DNA of 20,091 bases from an uncultured Lachnospiraceae bacterium (GTDB lineage Bacteria > Bacillota > Clostridia > Lachnospirales > Lachnospiraceae): assembly GCA_949076555.1 (NCBI GenBank), contig CARUOB010000058.1, forward strand, positions 1-20,091, read 5' to 3'. The first letter of the stretch is position 1. The number at the start of each line of letters is the position of its first letter. Below the pieces are notes generated by a model. It was not told the origin of the DNA and did not search any database. It was given only the letters and a program-made list of their open reading frames with translations. The translations under genes and the position numbers were made by a program. Positions 1 through 8,167 of the stretch are shown piece by piece.

Positions 1-875
1 TTATGAGAGACGGTAAACTTGTGGGCGAATATGAAGTGGAAAATCTGCCCCGCGTGCAGTTGGTATCCAAGATGCTCGGTAAAGAGGTGGACGATCTCTC
101 CGATATCAAGGGCGAGGTTAAGACCTTCGATGCAGGAAAGAATGCGGTTCCCGTGCTGGAGGCGGAAGGCCTTGTCAGCAATGCGGGCATCAAGCCCTTC
201 GATTTCCATATCAACAAGGGCGAGGTAAACGGCTTTACCGGACTCCTCGGTTCCGGACGAAGCGAATGTGTGCGCGCCATTTTCGGTGCGGACCGGGTGA
301 TCGGCGGAAAAGTCAAAATGAGCGGCAAGGACGTAAAGATCGCGAAGCCGCTTGACGCGATGAAGAACGGCATCGCATATCTGCCGGAGGACCGTAAGGT
401 TGACGGCATTGTGGGAGATCTTTCCGTGCGCGACAATATCATTCTGGCGCAGCAGGTGCTTAAGGGCTTCTTCAAACCTTTCTCCAAGGCGGAAGCAAAT
501 AAGGTTGCGGATGAATACATAAAACTTCTGAATATTAAGACGGCTTCCAAGGATACGCCGATTAAGTCGCTTTCCGGCGGTAACCAGCAGAAGGTTATTC
601 TGGCAAGATGGCTCTTTACCCATCCGGAATACCTGATTTTGGATGAGCCTACCCGTGGTATTGACGTGGGTACAAAGGTTGACATCCAGAAGCTGGTGCT
701 GAAACTGGCGTCCGAGGGCATGAGCGTAACCTTTATCTCCTCGGAGCTTGACGAGATGTTAAGAACCTGTTCCCGCCTGATTGTCATGCGTGACCGCAAG
801 GCAGTGGGTGAGCTGACAGGCGACGATCTGAATCAGGGTACGGTTATGAATACGATTGCGGGAGGTGACAAATAA
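1..875 (+). CDS. Sugar ABC transporter ATP-binding protein (RbsA/MglA/YtfR type), 5' end outside window
   Basis: This is the C-terminal ~290 residues of a tandem-ATPase subunit that powers sugar uptake at the inner face of the membrane. The first complete codon is at position 3, and the visible start (VMRDGKLVGE-like) is the usual end of the first ATPase domain, so the gene begins upstream of the window. The second ATPase domain shows the degenerate Walker A typical of this half (GLLGSGRSE), the signature SLSGGNQQKVILARWL, Walker B YLILDEPTRGID and FISSEL where other ABC ATPases have an H-loop histidine; all are normal for the RbsA/MglA family. The stop codon abuts the next ATG (876), so it is co-translated with two permeases. 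Having two different permease genes recalls E. coli ytfR-ytfT-yjfF (galactofuranose), but the substrate cannot be read from this sequence. The binding-protein gene is not in the window. Confidence 0.95.
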   Translation, partial: MRDGKLVGEYEVENLPRVQLVSKMLGKEVDDLSDIKGEVKTFDAGKNAVPVLEAEGLVSNAGIKPFDFHINKGEVNGFTGLLGSGRSECVRAIFGADRVIGGKVKMSGKDVKIAKPLDAMKNGIAYLPEDRKVDGIVGDLSVRDNIILAQQVLKGFFKPFSKAEANKVADEYIKLLNIKTASKDTPIKSLSGGNQQKVILARWLFTHPEYLILDEPTRGIDVGTKVDIQKLVLKLASEGMSVTFISSELDEMLRTCSRLIVMRDRKAVGELTGDDLNQGTVMNTIAGGDK

Positions 876-1967
876 ATGGCAAACAATGAAAATGCGAAAA
901 CATCGAATGCGGGTTTTCTAAAGAATCTTGTTAGAAATCAGTGTTTTATCCCGGTCGCGGCGCTTTTGCTGCTGGCAGTCTTTAACCTGATTGCCGATCC
1001 TGCTTTCTTTAAAATTACGTTGGGATACAACAGCGCGGGTAACCCGGTGCTGTCCGGCTTTATCATTGACATTATCAACAATGGTTCCGAGCTGGCGATA
1101 CTGGCGATCGGCATGACGCTTGTGACGGCAGCTTCCGGCGGACAGGATATCAGCGTGGGCGCGGCTATCGCTATCGCGGGCAGCGTGATTCTGCGGGTGC
1201 TCTGCGGAGGAAATGCCCGTCCCGAAACCCTGCAGGCGCCTATCATAGTCGCGTTTCTGGTGGCTTGTGTGGTGGCAATGCTCTTCGGCGCCTTCAACGG
1301 CGTGCTGGTGGCATATTTTAAGATCCAGCCCATGATCGCGACGCTGATTCTGTATACGGCGGGACGTTCCATCGCGGCATGGATCAACAACAACGAGCTT
1401 CCTGTTATCAGCGATCCGAAGTTTGCTTATTTTGGCGGGTTTATTCCGGGGATACCGATCCCGACGCCCTGCTTTATCGCAATCGCATGTATGATCGTGA
1501 TCGGCATTGTCTTAAAGGTGACAAATCTGCGGCTGTATACGCAGGCGGTTGGTATCAACCAGAGTTCCTCCAAGTTAAACGGTCTGAATCCTGAGATGAT
1601 CAAGGTGATGACTTTCGTGATTCTTGGCTTGTGCGTGGCGGTTGCGGGACTGATCAAGGTAAGCCGTGTGTCTTCCATCAACTACTCCGTTATCGCGAAG
1701 GATATTGAAATGGATGCGATCCTTGCGGTTGCTCTTGGCGGCAATGCGCTTTCCGGCGGTAAGTTCAATATGGCGGCTTCCATTATCGGCGCATTTGTAA
1801 TCCAGTGCTTGACGACGACACTTTACAAGTTCGGCGTTTCCTCAACGGCGCTTCCTGCTTACAAGGCGGTAGTGGTTATTCTGTTGGTAGTTGTCAGCGC
1901 GCCCACTGTGAGAGAGTATTTTGATAAGATTACCAAAAAGATGAAACTGAGCAAGGAGGTGGCGTGA
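876..1967 (+). CDS. Sugar ABC transporter permease 1 (RbsC/YtfT family)
   Basis: A 363-residue integral membrane permease of the BPD_transp_2 (RbsC/MglC/YtfT) family, which would form part of the transmembrane channel with the ATPase encoded just upstream. Hydrophobic stretches run through the whole protein after a short polar N-terminus. The conserved cytoplasmic segment that contacts the ATPase is visible near residues 275-305 (IEMDAILAVALGGNALSGG). The start ATG directly follows the ATPase stop and has a GGGAGG site inside the end of that gene, so the start is secure and coupling is likely. The stop is one base before the next permease ATG. Being paired with a second, different permease suggests a heterodimeric channel of the YtfT/YjfF kind rather than an RbsC homodimer. 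Family is certain; substrate is unknown. Confidence 0.94.
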   Translation: MANNENAKTSNAGFLKNLVRNQCFIPVAALLLLAVFNLIADPAFFKITLGYNSAGNPVLSGFIIDIINNGSELAILAIGMTLVTAASGGQDISVGAAIAIAGSVILRVLCGGNARPETLQAPIIVAFLVACVVAMLFGAFNGVLVAYFKIQPMIATLILYTAGRSIAAWINNNELPVISDPKFAYFGGFIPGIPIPTPCFIAIACMIVIGIVLKVTNLRLYTQAVGINQSSSKLNGLNPEMIKVMTFVILGLCVAVAGLIKVSRVSSINYSVIAKDIEMDAILAVALGGNALSGGKFNMAASIIGAFVIQCLTTTLYKFGVSSTALPAYKAVVVILLVVVSAPTVREYFDKITKKMKLSKEVA

Positions 1968-1968
1968 A

Positions 1969-3036
1969 ATGGCAAAGACAGATAAGAATAACGCGTCTGC
2001 GGGCAAGGGTCTCGGTGCTAAGCTGATGGGCATGACTGATACCAATCTGCTCCTGACGATCACGGTCATCGTATTTTTCCTGATGTATATAGGGGCTGTC
2101 GTATTTCTACGCGCAGGCTTTTTAAAGCCGCAGACCTTTTTTCTGCTTTTAAATTCCAATGCTGCACTCATTATCCTTGCCTGCGGCATGAGTCTTGTCA
2201 TGATTACCGGCGGAATCGATATTTCCGTGGGCGGCGTGACCGCTCTGGTGAGCATGTGCTGCGCAGTCTATCTCGATTATAAGGATGGCAGTGTCCTTGG
2301 CGCGATTCTGATTGCGCTGGCGATTGGTCTTGCCTTTGGCGCGTTTCAGGGTTTCATGGTGGCATATTTGGATATACAGCCCTTTATCGTTACGCTGGCG
2401 GGTATGTTCTTTGCGAAAGGTATGACCACTGTAGTGAACAGTTCCCCCTTCAATGTGGCGAACGAAGCGTTCGTTGCGCTTAAGACGACACGTATTAATG
2501 TGCCGGGACTCGGCTCGATCAATAAAAAGGGTATCTATGTGCCCGCATATGTGGAGATTGGTGTGCTGATTGCCATTCTGGTAGTGATCGTGATGTTTGC
2601 GCTGTTGCGCTGGACCAAGATGGGACGTAATTTCTACGCGGTAGGCGGCAACAAACAGAGCGCGCTGATGCTCGGTATCAACGTGAAGAGAACGAAATTC
2701 CTCTCCCATTTGATCTGCGGTCTTCTGGCAGGAATCGGCGGCTTCATTTATTTCCTACATGTGGGCTCCGGCTCTCCTTCCAATGCGGCCGGCGCTGAAA
2801 TGGATGCAATCGCTTCCTCCATTATCGGCGGCACCATGCTGACAGGCGGCGTGGGTAACGTGGTTGGTACTTTCTTCGGTGTACTCTCCCTGAGCACGAT
2901 CCAGAATATTGTATCATCCATCGGATTTGATGAGGCGTGGTGGACCGGCATCACAAAGGCGGCTATGCTCTGCCTGTTCTTGGTGGTTCAGAGCGTGATT
3001 ATGTCCGTGAGAAAGAAGAGAAATGCGGCGGGCTAA
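1969..3036 (+). CDS. Sugar ABC transporter permease 2 (RbsC/YjfF family)
   Basis: A 355-residue membrane permease homologous to but distinct from the preceding one. The N-terminal ~30 residues are polar; multiple hydrophobic spans follow. The ATPase-contact region is clear (AEMDAIASSIIGGTMLTGGVG, roughly residues 268-288), as is GGIDISVGG in an early span, which is typical of this family. The start ATG lies one base after the previous stop and is served by AGGAGG at about 1955-1960. It is the last gene of the transporter operon: a strong hairpin follows at 3085-3120. Together with the upstream permease it would make a YtfT/YjfF-like heterodimer. The imported sugar is unknown. Confidence 0.93.
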   Translation: MAKTDKNNASAGKGLGAKLMGMTDTNLLLTITVIVFFLMYIGAVVFLRAGFLKPQTFFLLLNSNAALIILACGMSLVMITGGIDISVGGVTALVSMCCAVYLDYKDGSVLGAILIALAIGLAFGAFQGFMVAYLDIQPFIVTLAGMFFAKGMTTVVNSSPFNVANEAFVALKTTRINVPGLGSINKKGIYVPAYVEIGVLIAILVVIVMFALLRWTKMGRNFYAVGGNKQSALMLGINVKRTKFLSHLICGLLAGIGGFIYFLHVGSGSPSNAAGAEMDAIASSIIGGTMLTGGVGNVVGTFFGVLSLSTIQNIVSSIGFDEAWWTGITKAAMLCLFLVVQSVIMSVRKKRNAAG

Positions 3037-3084
3037 AAGGTGATGTACCGCTTAAGACGTGAACATTTTTATAGAAGAAATAGA

Positions 3085-3120
3085 AAGACCGCCGGGTGTG
3101 CTGTACTGCCCGGCGGTCTT
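3085..3120 (+). terminator. Terminator-like hairpin after the sugar transporter operon
   Basis: A perfect 12-bp inverted repeat (AAGACCGCCGGG at 3085-3096 with CCCGGCGGTCTT at 3109-3120) encloses a 12-nt loop, 49 nt after the permease stop. The stem is very GC-rich and position fits termination of the transporter operon. The downstream T-tract is poor (only TTTT at about 3130), so it may work as a 3' stabilising hairpin as much as a classical Rho-independent terminator. Confidence 0.75.
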
Positions 3121-3268
3121 CGTATATCGTTTTGAGTCTCACATAATGTCCATCTCTGAAAGTTCCAGATATAAGTTGTGTTTATTATGAGGGCAGAAGA
3201 ACGAAATGTCAAGAACGGGAAAACGTTTATGTGTAAAAAGCAACCATGCATCTGCCGCGAGGTACAAG

Positions 3269-3296
3269 TTGACAAATCGGTGATAAATAGTAAAAT
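3269..3296 (+). promoter_or_regulatory. Sigma-A type promoter for the hydE operon
   Basis: TTGACA (3269-3274) and TAAAAT (3291-3296) are separated by 16 nt and lie in an AT-rich stretch upstream of hydE. The predicted transcript would start near 3303 and carry a leader of about 105 nt before the hydE ATG. It is the best promoter match in the 371-nt gap between the transporter and hydE. The rest of that gap (about 3121-3268) shows nothing I can identify. Confidence 0.6.
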
Positions 3297-3332
3297 AAGA
3301 GATAATAGGTCGATGATAGATTGAGCATTTTA

Positions 3333-3404
3333 ATGTTTGAATCCTTTAAAATCCCGACGGAGGAGATCTGGCGGGGTTTTCTGTACTATACGGATATGGA
3401 TTGA
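3333..3404 (+). CDS. Possible short leader ORF coupled to hydE (23 codons)
   Basis: An ATG at 3333 opens 23 sense codons ending at TGA 3402-3404, three bases before the hydE ATG. The peptide begins MFESFKIPTEEIW and ends YYTDMD. A TTG at 3321 would add four residues. The codons look like those of real genes here (GAG, ATC, CTG). hydE itself lacks a good Shine-Dalgarno site, which would make sense if ribosomes arriving from this ORF re-initiate. Against it: the ORF has only a weak ribosome site of its own and I recognise no homologue. It could equally be a chance ORF or the remnant of a longer gene. Confidence 0.25.
   Translation: MFESFKIPTEEIWRGFLYYTDMD
3348..3380 (+). promoter_or_regulatory. 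Terminator-like hairpin in the hydE leader
   Basis: AAAATCCCG (3348-3356) can pair with CGGGGTTTT (3372-3380), nine pairs with one G-U, around a 15-nt loop that contains GGAGGAG. The stem ends in TTTT. It sits between the predicted promoter and hydE and inside the possible leader ORF, so it could act as an attenuator, or simply be a terminator for readthrough from upstream. Confidence 0.4.
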
Positions 3405-3407
3405 GAA

Positions 3408-4439
3408 ATGGTGAAAAAACTGATAGACCGTCTTCGAGCAGGCGGCAGTCTCTCCGATGAGGAGTGGCGGTATTTAATCGAGGGCGATTATGAAAAGCAG
3501 CTATTATTTTATGAGGCGGACAAGGTGCGTCGGAGGTCTTACGGGACGGATGTCTATATCAGGGGACTGATCGAGATTTCCAATTTCTGTAAAAACGACT
3601 GTCTATACTGCGGCATCCGCCGGAGCAATGCGAACGTATCGCGTTACAGACTTTCGCAGGAGGAGATTCTTGCCTGCTGTAGGCAGGGATATGAGCTGGG
3701 ATTTCGCACTTTTGTGCTGCAGGGCGGCGAGGATGCCTGCCATACGACACAGTGGGTCGAGAGGATGGTTTCCGATATCAAAGAGAGATATCCGGACTGT
3801 GCGGTGACGCTTTCTCTTGGGGAGCGTCCGAGCGAGGATTATGAAATCTGGTATCAGGCGGGTGCCGACCGGTATTTGCTGCGGCACGAGACGGCGGTCC
3901 GCTCTCATTACGAAAAGCTGCACCCGCCGGAACAGACTTATCTGCGGCGTATGGAATGCCTGCGGGACTTAAAGCAGATCGGCTATCAGACCGGAGCGGG
4001 CTTTATGGTGGGTTCTCCCGGTCAGGGGACGGAAGAACTGATCGCGGATATGCGGTTTTTGCAGGCGTTCCAGCCTCACATGGTGGGAATCGGGCCGTTT
4101 ATTCCCCACCGTGATACGCCGTTTGCGGGGGATGCGCCGGGGAGCCTGACGCAGACTTTGACTATGGTGGCGCTAACCAGACTGGCTCTTCCGGGCGCGC
4201 TTATTCCCGCGACCACGGCGCTTGGCACCATTCATTCGCAGGGACGGGAGCTTGGCCTAAAAGCCGGAGCCAATGTGGTTATGCCGAATCTGTCTCCGCC
4301 TAAGGTGCGCGGGCAGTACAGTCTTTATGATAACAAGGCATATGCCGGGCAGGAGGCGGCCGAAGGCCTGGCGGCATTGAAGGAAAGCGTGGCGCGGGCG
4401 GGGTACCGCGTGGTGGTGGACAAAGGGGATGCCCGGTGA
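3408..4439 (+). CDS. hydE: [FeFe]-hydrogenase maturase HydE, radical SAM enzyme
   Basis: A 343-residue radical SAM protein that, with HydG and HydF, assembles the 2Fe subcluster of the [FeFe]-hydrogenase H-cluster in the cytoplasm; HydE is associated with forming the dithiomethylamine bridge. The radical SAM cluster motif is C61-x3-C65-x2-C68 in the segment EISNFCKNDCLYCGIRRSN, which is highly characteristic of HydE. Length is normal. The C-terminus has no cysteines, so the second, non-essential FeS site found in some HydE proteins (for example Thermotoga) is absent. An in-frame TGA at 3402 forces the start to ATG 3408 or GTG 3411. The ribosome site is weak, which hints at coupling to an upstream short ORF. 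hydG follows after 93 nt. Confidence 0.95.
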   Translation: MVKKLIDRLRAGGSLSDEEWRYLIEGDYEKQLLFYEADKVRRRSYGTDVYIRGLIEISNFCKNDCLYCGIRRSNANVSRYRLSQEEILACCRQGYELGFRTFVLQGGEDACHTTQWVERMVSDIKERYPDCAVTLSLGERPSEDYEIWYQAGADRYLLRHETAVRSHYEKLHPPEQTYLRRMECLRDLKQIGYQTGAGFMVGSPGQGTEELIADMRFLQAFQPHMVGIGPFIPHRDTPFAGDAPGSLTQTLTMVALTRLALPGALIPATTALGTIHSQGRELGLKAGANVVMPNLSPPKVRGQYSLYDNKAYAGQEAAEGLAALKESVARAGYRVVVDKGDAR

Positions 4440-4532
4440 GTGGGCGATGACAGACGGGTGCGGCAAGCAGAGGCGCGGATGTTATAGAATAAATAACAAT
4501 GGTTATCATAAACGGAAAGAAGGTAAAATAAA

Positions 4533-5972
4533 ATGTACGATCCGAAATCATTGTGTGCAGACGATTTTATCAGCCATGAGGAAATCCTGGAAACGCTGAA
4601 ATACGCGGAGGAAAACAAGGACAACAAAGCGCTCATCTTTGAAATACTGAATAAGGCGAGGCCGAGAAGGGAAGGAAGCGCCACGGTGTGCGCGGGCCTT
4701 TCCCACAGGGAGGCGTCGGTGCTTCTGGCCTGTGAGGACAGGGAGATTCTGGAAAAGATTTATGCTTTGGCGGAGGAGATCAAGCTGGCCTACTACGGCA
4801 ACCGGATCGTGATTTTCGCGCCTCTTTATCTGTCAAATTACTGTGTGAACGGCTGCGTTTACTGTCCTTATCATATGAAAAATAAGAACATTCCCAGAAA
4901 GAAGCTGACCCAGGAGGAAGTGGAGCGGGAGGTAATCGCTTTGCAGGATATGGGGCATAAGCGTCTGGCGATCGAGGCGGGGGAAGACCCGGTCAACAAT
5001 CCCATTGAATATATACTGGAATGTATCAAAACGATTTATTCCATCAACCACAAAAACGGCGCGATCCGACGCGTCAACGTAAACATTGCGGCCACCACGG
5101 TGGAAGAGTACCGTATGCTTAAGAAAGCGGGCATCGGCACGTATATTCTTTTTCAGGAGACTTACCACAAGGAGAGCTACTTAAAACTGCACCCCACCGG
5201 GCCGAAACATGACTATAATTATCATACGGAGGCCATGGACCGCGCCATGGACGGCGGGATTGACGATGTAGGGCTTGGCGTGCTCTTCGGGCTGGAATTG
5301 TATAAGTACGAGTTCGCGGGGCTGCTCATGCACGCGCAGCATTTGGAAGCTGTCCACGGAGTAGGCCCACATACCATCAGCGTGCCGCGCATCAAGCGCG
5401 CGGATGACATTGATCCGACCGCCTTTGACAACGGCATCGACGATGAGACTTTTGCCAAGCTGTGCGCGCTGATCCGCATAGCCGTTCCCTATACGGGCAT
5501 GATTATCTCCACAAGAGAGAGTCAGGCGGTGCGGGAGAAGGTGATCCGTCTGGGCGTGTCCCAGATTTCCGGTGCGTCCAGAACATCCGTGGGCGGTTAT
5601 GCGGAGGAAGTAAGACCCACCGACACGGAGCAGTTCGACGTGTCTGACCAGCGGACGCTGGATGAGGTCGTGAAGTGGCTTATGGAGCTTGGTTATATTC
5701 CCTCCTTCTGTACGGCCTGCTATCGTGAGGGCAGGACGGGCGACCGCTTTATGAGCCTGTGCAAGACGGGACAGATTCAGAACTGCTGTCACCCTAACGC
5801 GCTGATGACATTGAAGGAGTATCTGATGGACTACGCCTCAGAGGAGACGAAAGCCATCGGCGAGGCATTGATTCAGGCGGAACTTGAGAACATTCCGAAG
5901 GAGCAGGTGCGGGAGATCGCCAAGGACCATCTGGCGAGGATCGAGGAAGGGATCAGAGATTTTCGGTTTTGA
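4533..5972 (+). CDS. hydG: [FeFe]-hydrogenase maturase HydG, tyrosine lyase
   Basis: A 479-residue radical SAM enzyme that cleaves tyrosine to p-cresol and dehydroglycine and turns the latter into the CO and CN- ligands of the H-cluster. The SAM cluster motif is C104-x3-C108-x2-C111 (NYCVNGCVYCPYH). The C-terminal auxiliary cluster motif that separates HydG from the related ThiH is intact: C393-x2-C396-x22-C419 in CTACYREGRTG...PNALMTLKEYL. Length is normal for HydG. Start ATG 4533 has AAGAAGG upstream. It sits between hydE and hydF, completing the maturation set; the 175-nt spacer before hydF holds a structured repeat element. All catalytic features appear present, so the enzyme should be functional. 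Confidence 0.97.
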   Translation: MYDPKSLCADDFISHEEILETLKYAEENKDNKALIFEILNKARPRREGSATVCAGLSHREASVLLACEDREILEKIYALAEEIKLAYYGNRIVIFAPLYLSNYCVNGCVYCPYHMKNKNIPRKKLTQEEVEREVIALQDMGHKRLAIEAGEDPVNNPIEYILECIKTIYSINHKNGAIRRVNVNIAATTVEEYRMLKKAGIGTYILFQETYHKESYLKLHPTGPKHDYNYHTEAMDRAMDGGIDDVGLGVLFGLELYKYEFAGLLMHAQHLEAVHGVGPHTISVPRIKRADDIDPTAFDNGIDDETFAKLCALIRIAVPYTGMIISTRESQAVREKVIRLGVSQISGASRTSVGGYAEEVRPTDTEQFDVSDQRTLDEVVKWLMELGYIPSFCTACYREGRTGDRFMSLCKTGQIQNCCHPNALMTLKEYLMDYASEETKAIGEALIQAELENIPKEQVREIAKDHLARIEEGIRDFRF

Positions 5973-5999
5973 CAGTTCAGCCGGACCCAATTTCGGACA

Positions 6000-6018
6000 G
6001 CCTATGCTTGCATAAGGC
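6000..6018. repeat. Small inverted repeat in the hydG-hydF spacer
   Basis: GCCTATGC (6000-6007) faces GCATAAGGC (6010-6018) across a TT loop, giving eight pairs with one bulged A. It lies 28 nt after the hydG stop, just left of the larger structured element at 6040-6124. A role in transcript stability or attenuation is possible. Confidence 0.45.
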
Positions 6019-6032
6019 GGGCAGAGGAAGGT

Positions 6033-6124
6033 CTGAGGGGACGTCTGGCAGGCAGGAAAAGCAGACGCAAAGCGGCCAAGAGCGCAGGATACGCGATTTT
6101 TCGAATGGGTGTGTGCCAAACGTC
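6033..6124 (+). repeat. Structured intergenic repeat element, member 1 (hydG-hydF spacer)
   Basis: CTGAGGG (6033-6039) is followed directly by a left arm GACGTCTGGCA (6040-6050) that pairs with TGCCAAACGTC (6114-6124), 10 of 11 positions. Just inside the right arm, separated by 5 nt, is GCGATTTTTCGAATGG (6093-6108), which matches 15 of 16 bases at 8271-8286 and 12 of 16 at 15229-15244. An inner stem CGTCTG / CAGACG is also possible. The shared motif, shared left flank and shared arm architecture suggest a repeat family; its function is unknown. Confidence 0.5.
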
Positions 6125-6147
6125 AGAGGACAGAAAGGGAAACGCAT

Positions 6148-7434
6148 ATGGGTATGAATAACACCCCTGCGGGGGAGAGGGTGCATATCGGGTTTTTTGG
6201 AAGGCGCAATGCGGGTAAGTCCAGTCTGCTCAACGCGGTGACGGGACAGGAGCTTGCGGTGGTGTCGGAGATTGGCGGAACCACCACCGATCCTGTGTAT
6301 AAGGCGATGGAGCTTTTGCCGCTTGGGCCTGTTATGCTGATCGATACGCCGGGCTTCGATGACGAGGGGACACTTGGGGAACAGCGCGTGAAAAGGACAA
6401 AGCAGGTGCTCGAAAAGACGGATATCGCGGTTTTGGCGGTGGATGCCGGGGAAGGAATGAGGGCTTGCGATGAGGAGCTGGTTTCGCTGTTCGAGGAGCG
6501 GGAGATTCCGTTTGTGATAGCCTGCACCAAGGCCGATCTAACGGACGGATGCCAGACGAAACCGGACCCGGAGCAAAGCCGTGTGGATTTGCGGACTGGC
6601 GGCTGGCCGGAAAAGCCGGATGAGAATAAAATAGTAGATGTTATGCATGTGAGCGCGGTCACAGGGGCGGGCGTTCGTGAATTGAAGGAAAGGCTGGCGG
6701 CGATGCTGCCGGATAAAGTAGAACGCCGTCTTGTGGCGGATCTGGTCAAACCGCTTGATGTTGTGGTGCTGGTAGTTCCTATCGATTCCGCGGCGCCCAA
6801 GGGAAGATTGATCCTGCCCCAGCAGCAGACGATACGGGATCTGCTGGAGGCGGGGGCGGTTCCGGTGACAGTGCGGGAGACAGAGCTTAAAGAAGCGCTT
6901 ACCAAACTTTCGGAGAAGCCTGCGCTCGTCATTACGGACAGTCAGGCATTTGAGGAGGTGGCGGCCATCGTGCCGGAGGATATTCCGCTTACTTCCTTCT
7001 CCATACTGATGGCGCGGTATAAAGGTTTTCTGAAAATCGCGGCGGAGGGCGTGCGTGCCATCGACGGCCTGAAGAACGGCGACAGGGTACTGATTGCCGA
7101 GGGCTGTACCCACCATAGACAGTGCGACGATATCGGGACGGTGAAAATCCCACGTTTCCTGAAAAAATACACGGGAAAGGATATCGTCATAGAGACATCG
7201 TCGGGTACGGGCTTTCCGGAGGATCTGACGCCTTACGCGCTGGTGATTCACTGCGGGGGATGTATGTTAAACGAGAGGGAGGTTTTGCGGCGGATGCGCT
7301 TTGCGAAAGCGCAGGGCGTTCCGGTGACAAACTATGGCATTGCTATTGCGCAGATGAAAGGGATTCTTGCAAGGAGCGTTGCTCCTGTGGCGGAAATAGA
7401 TTCGGAAACGGCGTTTACAGAGAGGTTGGATTAA
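6148..7434 (+). CDS. hydF: [FeFe]-hydrogenase maturase HydF, GTPase scaffold
   Basis: A 428-residue GTPase and FeS protein on which the 2Fe subcluster is assembled and from which it is delivered to apo-hydrogenase. The N-terminal GTPase domain has P-loop GRRNAGKS (18-25), a threonine-rich switch I (GTTTDP), DTPGFDD (G3) and CTKAD (G4). The C-terminal cluster-binding motif is complete: C320-x-H322 and H368-C369-x2-C372. The G4-G5 interval carries an apparent acidic/polar insertion at about 131-165. I chose ATG 6148, which follows AGAAAGGGA with good spacing and gives the usual start just before HIGFFGRRNAGKS; an in-frame GTG at 6109 would add 13 residues from inside the upstream structured element and is unlikely. 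The thioesterase gene begins one base after its stop. Confidence 0.96.
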   Translation: MGMNNTPAGERVHIGFFGRRNAGKSSLLNAVTGQELAVVSEIGGTTTDPVYKAMELLPLGPVMLIDTPGFDDEGTLGEQRVKRTKQVLEKTDIAVLAVDAGEGMRACDEELVSLFEEREIPFVIACTKADLTDGCQTKPDPEQSRVDLRTGGWPEKPDENKIVDVMHVSAVTGAGVRELKERLAAMLPDKVERRLVADLVKPLDVVVLVVPIDSAAPKGRLILPQQQTIRDLLEAGAVPVTVRETELKEALTKLSEKPALVITDSQAFEEVAAIVPEDIPLTSFSILMARYKGFLKIAAEGVRAIDGLKNGDRVLIAEGCTHHRQCDDIGTVKIPRFLKKYTGKDIVIETSSGTGFPEDLTPYALVIHCGGCMLNEREVLRRMRFAKAQGVPVTNYGIAIAQMKGILARSVAPVAEIDSETAFTERLD

Positions 7435-7435
7435 C

Positions 7436-8167
7436 ATGTACACATTTGACGGAAGAATACGTTACAGCGAGGTGGGAGAGGACGGGCTTCTAACAATGCA
7501 GTCCCTATTAGACTATTTTCAGGACTGTTCTACCTTTCAATCCGAGGACATAGGGCTGGGGCTGGAATATATGGATAAAATCGGGCAGGTGTGGCTTCTG
7601 TCCGCTTGGCAGATCTGCATTGGGCGGTATCCGAAGTACGGCGAGCGCGTTGTGGTCGGCACGGCCCCTTACGAGTTCCGCGGCTTTATGGGACTTCGCA
7701 ATTTCCTGATGCGGACGAAAGAGGGAGAGGCGCTGGCTTGGGCCAATTCGATCTGGACGCTGATGGACAGGGAGAAGATGCGCCCGGTCAAACCGAATGC
7801 GGATATGCAGGCGGGATATGCGCCGGAGGAAAAATACCCGATGGACTATGCGCCAAGAAAGATCACAATGCCTGCGGATGGTCGGCCGGTGGAGGCATTC
7901 ACGGTGAAACACCACCACCTTGACACAAACCACCACGTCAATAACGGACAATACGTGCGCATGGCCATGGACTGCATTCCGGGCGGGTTCCGGATCAGCC
8001 AGCTCCGCGCGGAGTATAAGAGCCAGGCGGTGCTTGGGGATGAGATTTTTCCCGTGACGGCCGCAGCAGAGAACGGAAAGCTCTACACAGTCTCCCTAAA
8101 TGGAGCTGACGGCAGTCCATACTGTATTGTAGAGTTTACCTCACCAGCTCAGCCAGACCTCGACTGA
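7436..8167 (+). CDS. Acyl-ACP thioesterase (FatA/FatB-like, double hot-dog)
   Basis: A 243-residue thioesterase, a normal length for bacterial acyl-ACP thioesterases, which release free fatty acids from acyl carrier protein. The first hot-dog half spans about residues 1-125 (RYSEVGEDGLLTMQSLLDYFQD start, then WTLMDREKMRP); the second half starts near 150. The catalytic region HHLDTNHHVNNGQYV matches the plant FatA/B D-x-N-x-H pattern, giving D163, N165 and H167. The gene starts one base after the hydF stop and is almost certainly co-transcribed with it, although no biochemical link between hydrogenase maturation and fatty-acid release is established to my knowledge. The last two codons (GAC TGA) are already inside the 46-bp repeat that starts at 8162. 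Chain-length specificity cannot be read from sequence. Confidence 0.9.
   Translation: MYTFDGRIRYSEVGEDGLLTMQSLLDYFQDCSTFQSEDIGLGLEYMDKIGQVWLLSAWQICIGRYPKYGERVVVGTAPYEFRGFMGLRNFLMRTKEGEALAWANSIWTLMDREKMRPVKPNADMQAGYAPEEKYPMDYAPRKITMPADGRPVEAFTVKHHHLDTNHHVNNGQYVRMAMDCIPGGFRISQLRAEYKSQAVLGDEIFPVTAAAENGKLYTVSLNGADGSPYCIVEFTSPAQPDLD

Noticed and set aside
3195..3240. Catabolite-repression (cre)-like site in the hydE upstream gap (around AAAACGTTT)
   Set aside because: It lacks the conserved flanking TG and CA of the consensus, so the match is no better than chance.
3069..3275. Minus-strand ORF of 68 codons in the gap before hydE
   Set aside because: It runs through the transporter terminator hairpin, has no recognisable motif and no ribosome site; chance ORF.
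6109..6147. GTG start adding 13 residues to HydF
   Set aside because: It falls in the structured repeat element; ATG 6148 has a clear ribosome site and gives the normal HydF N-terminus.
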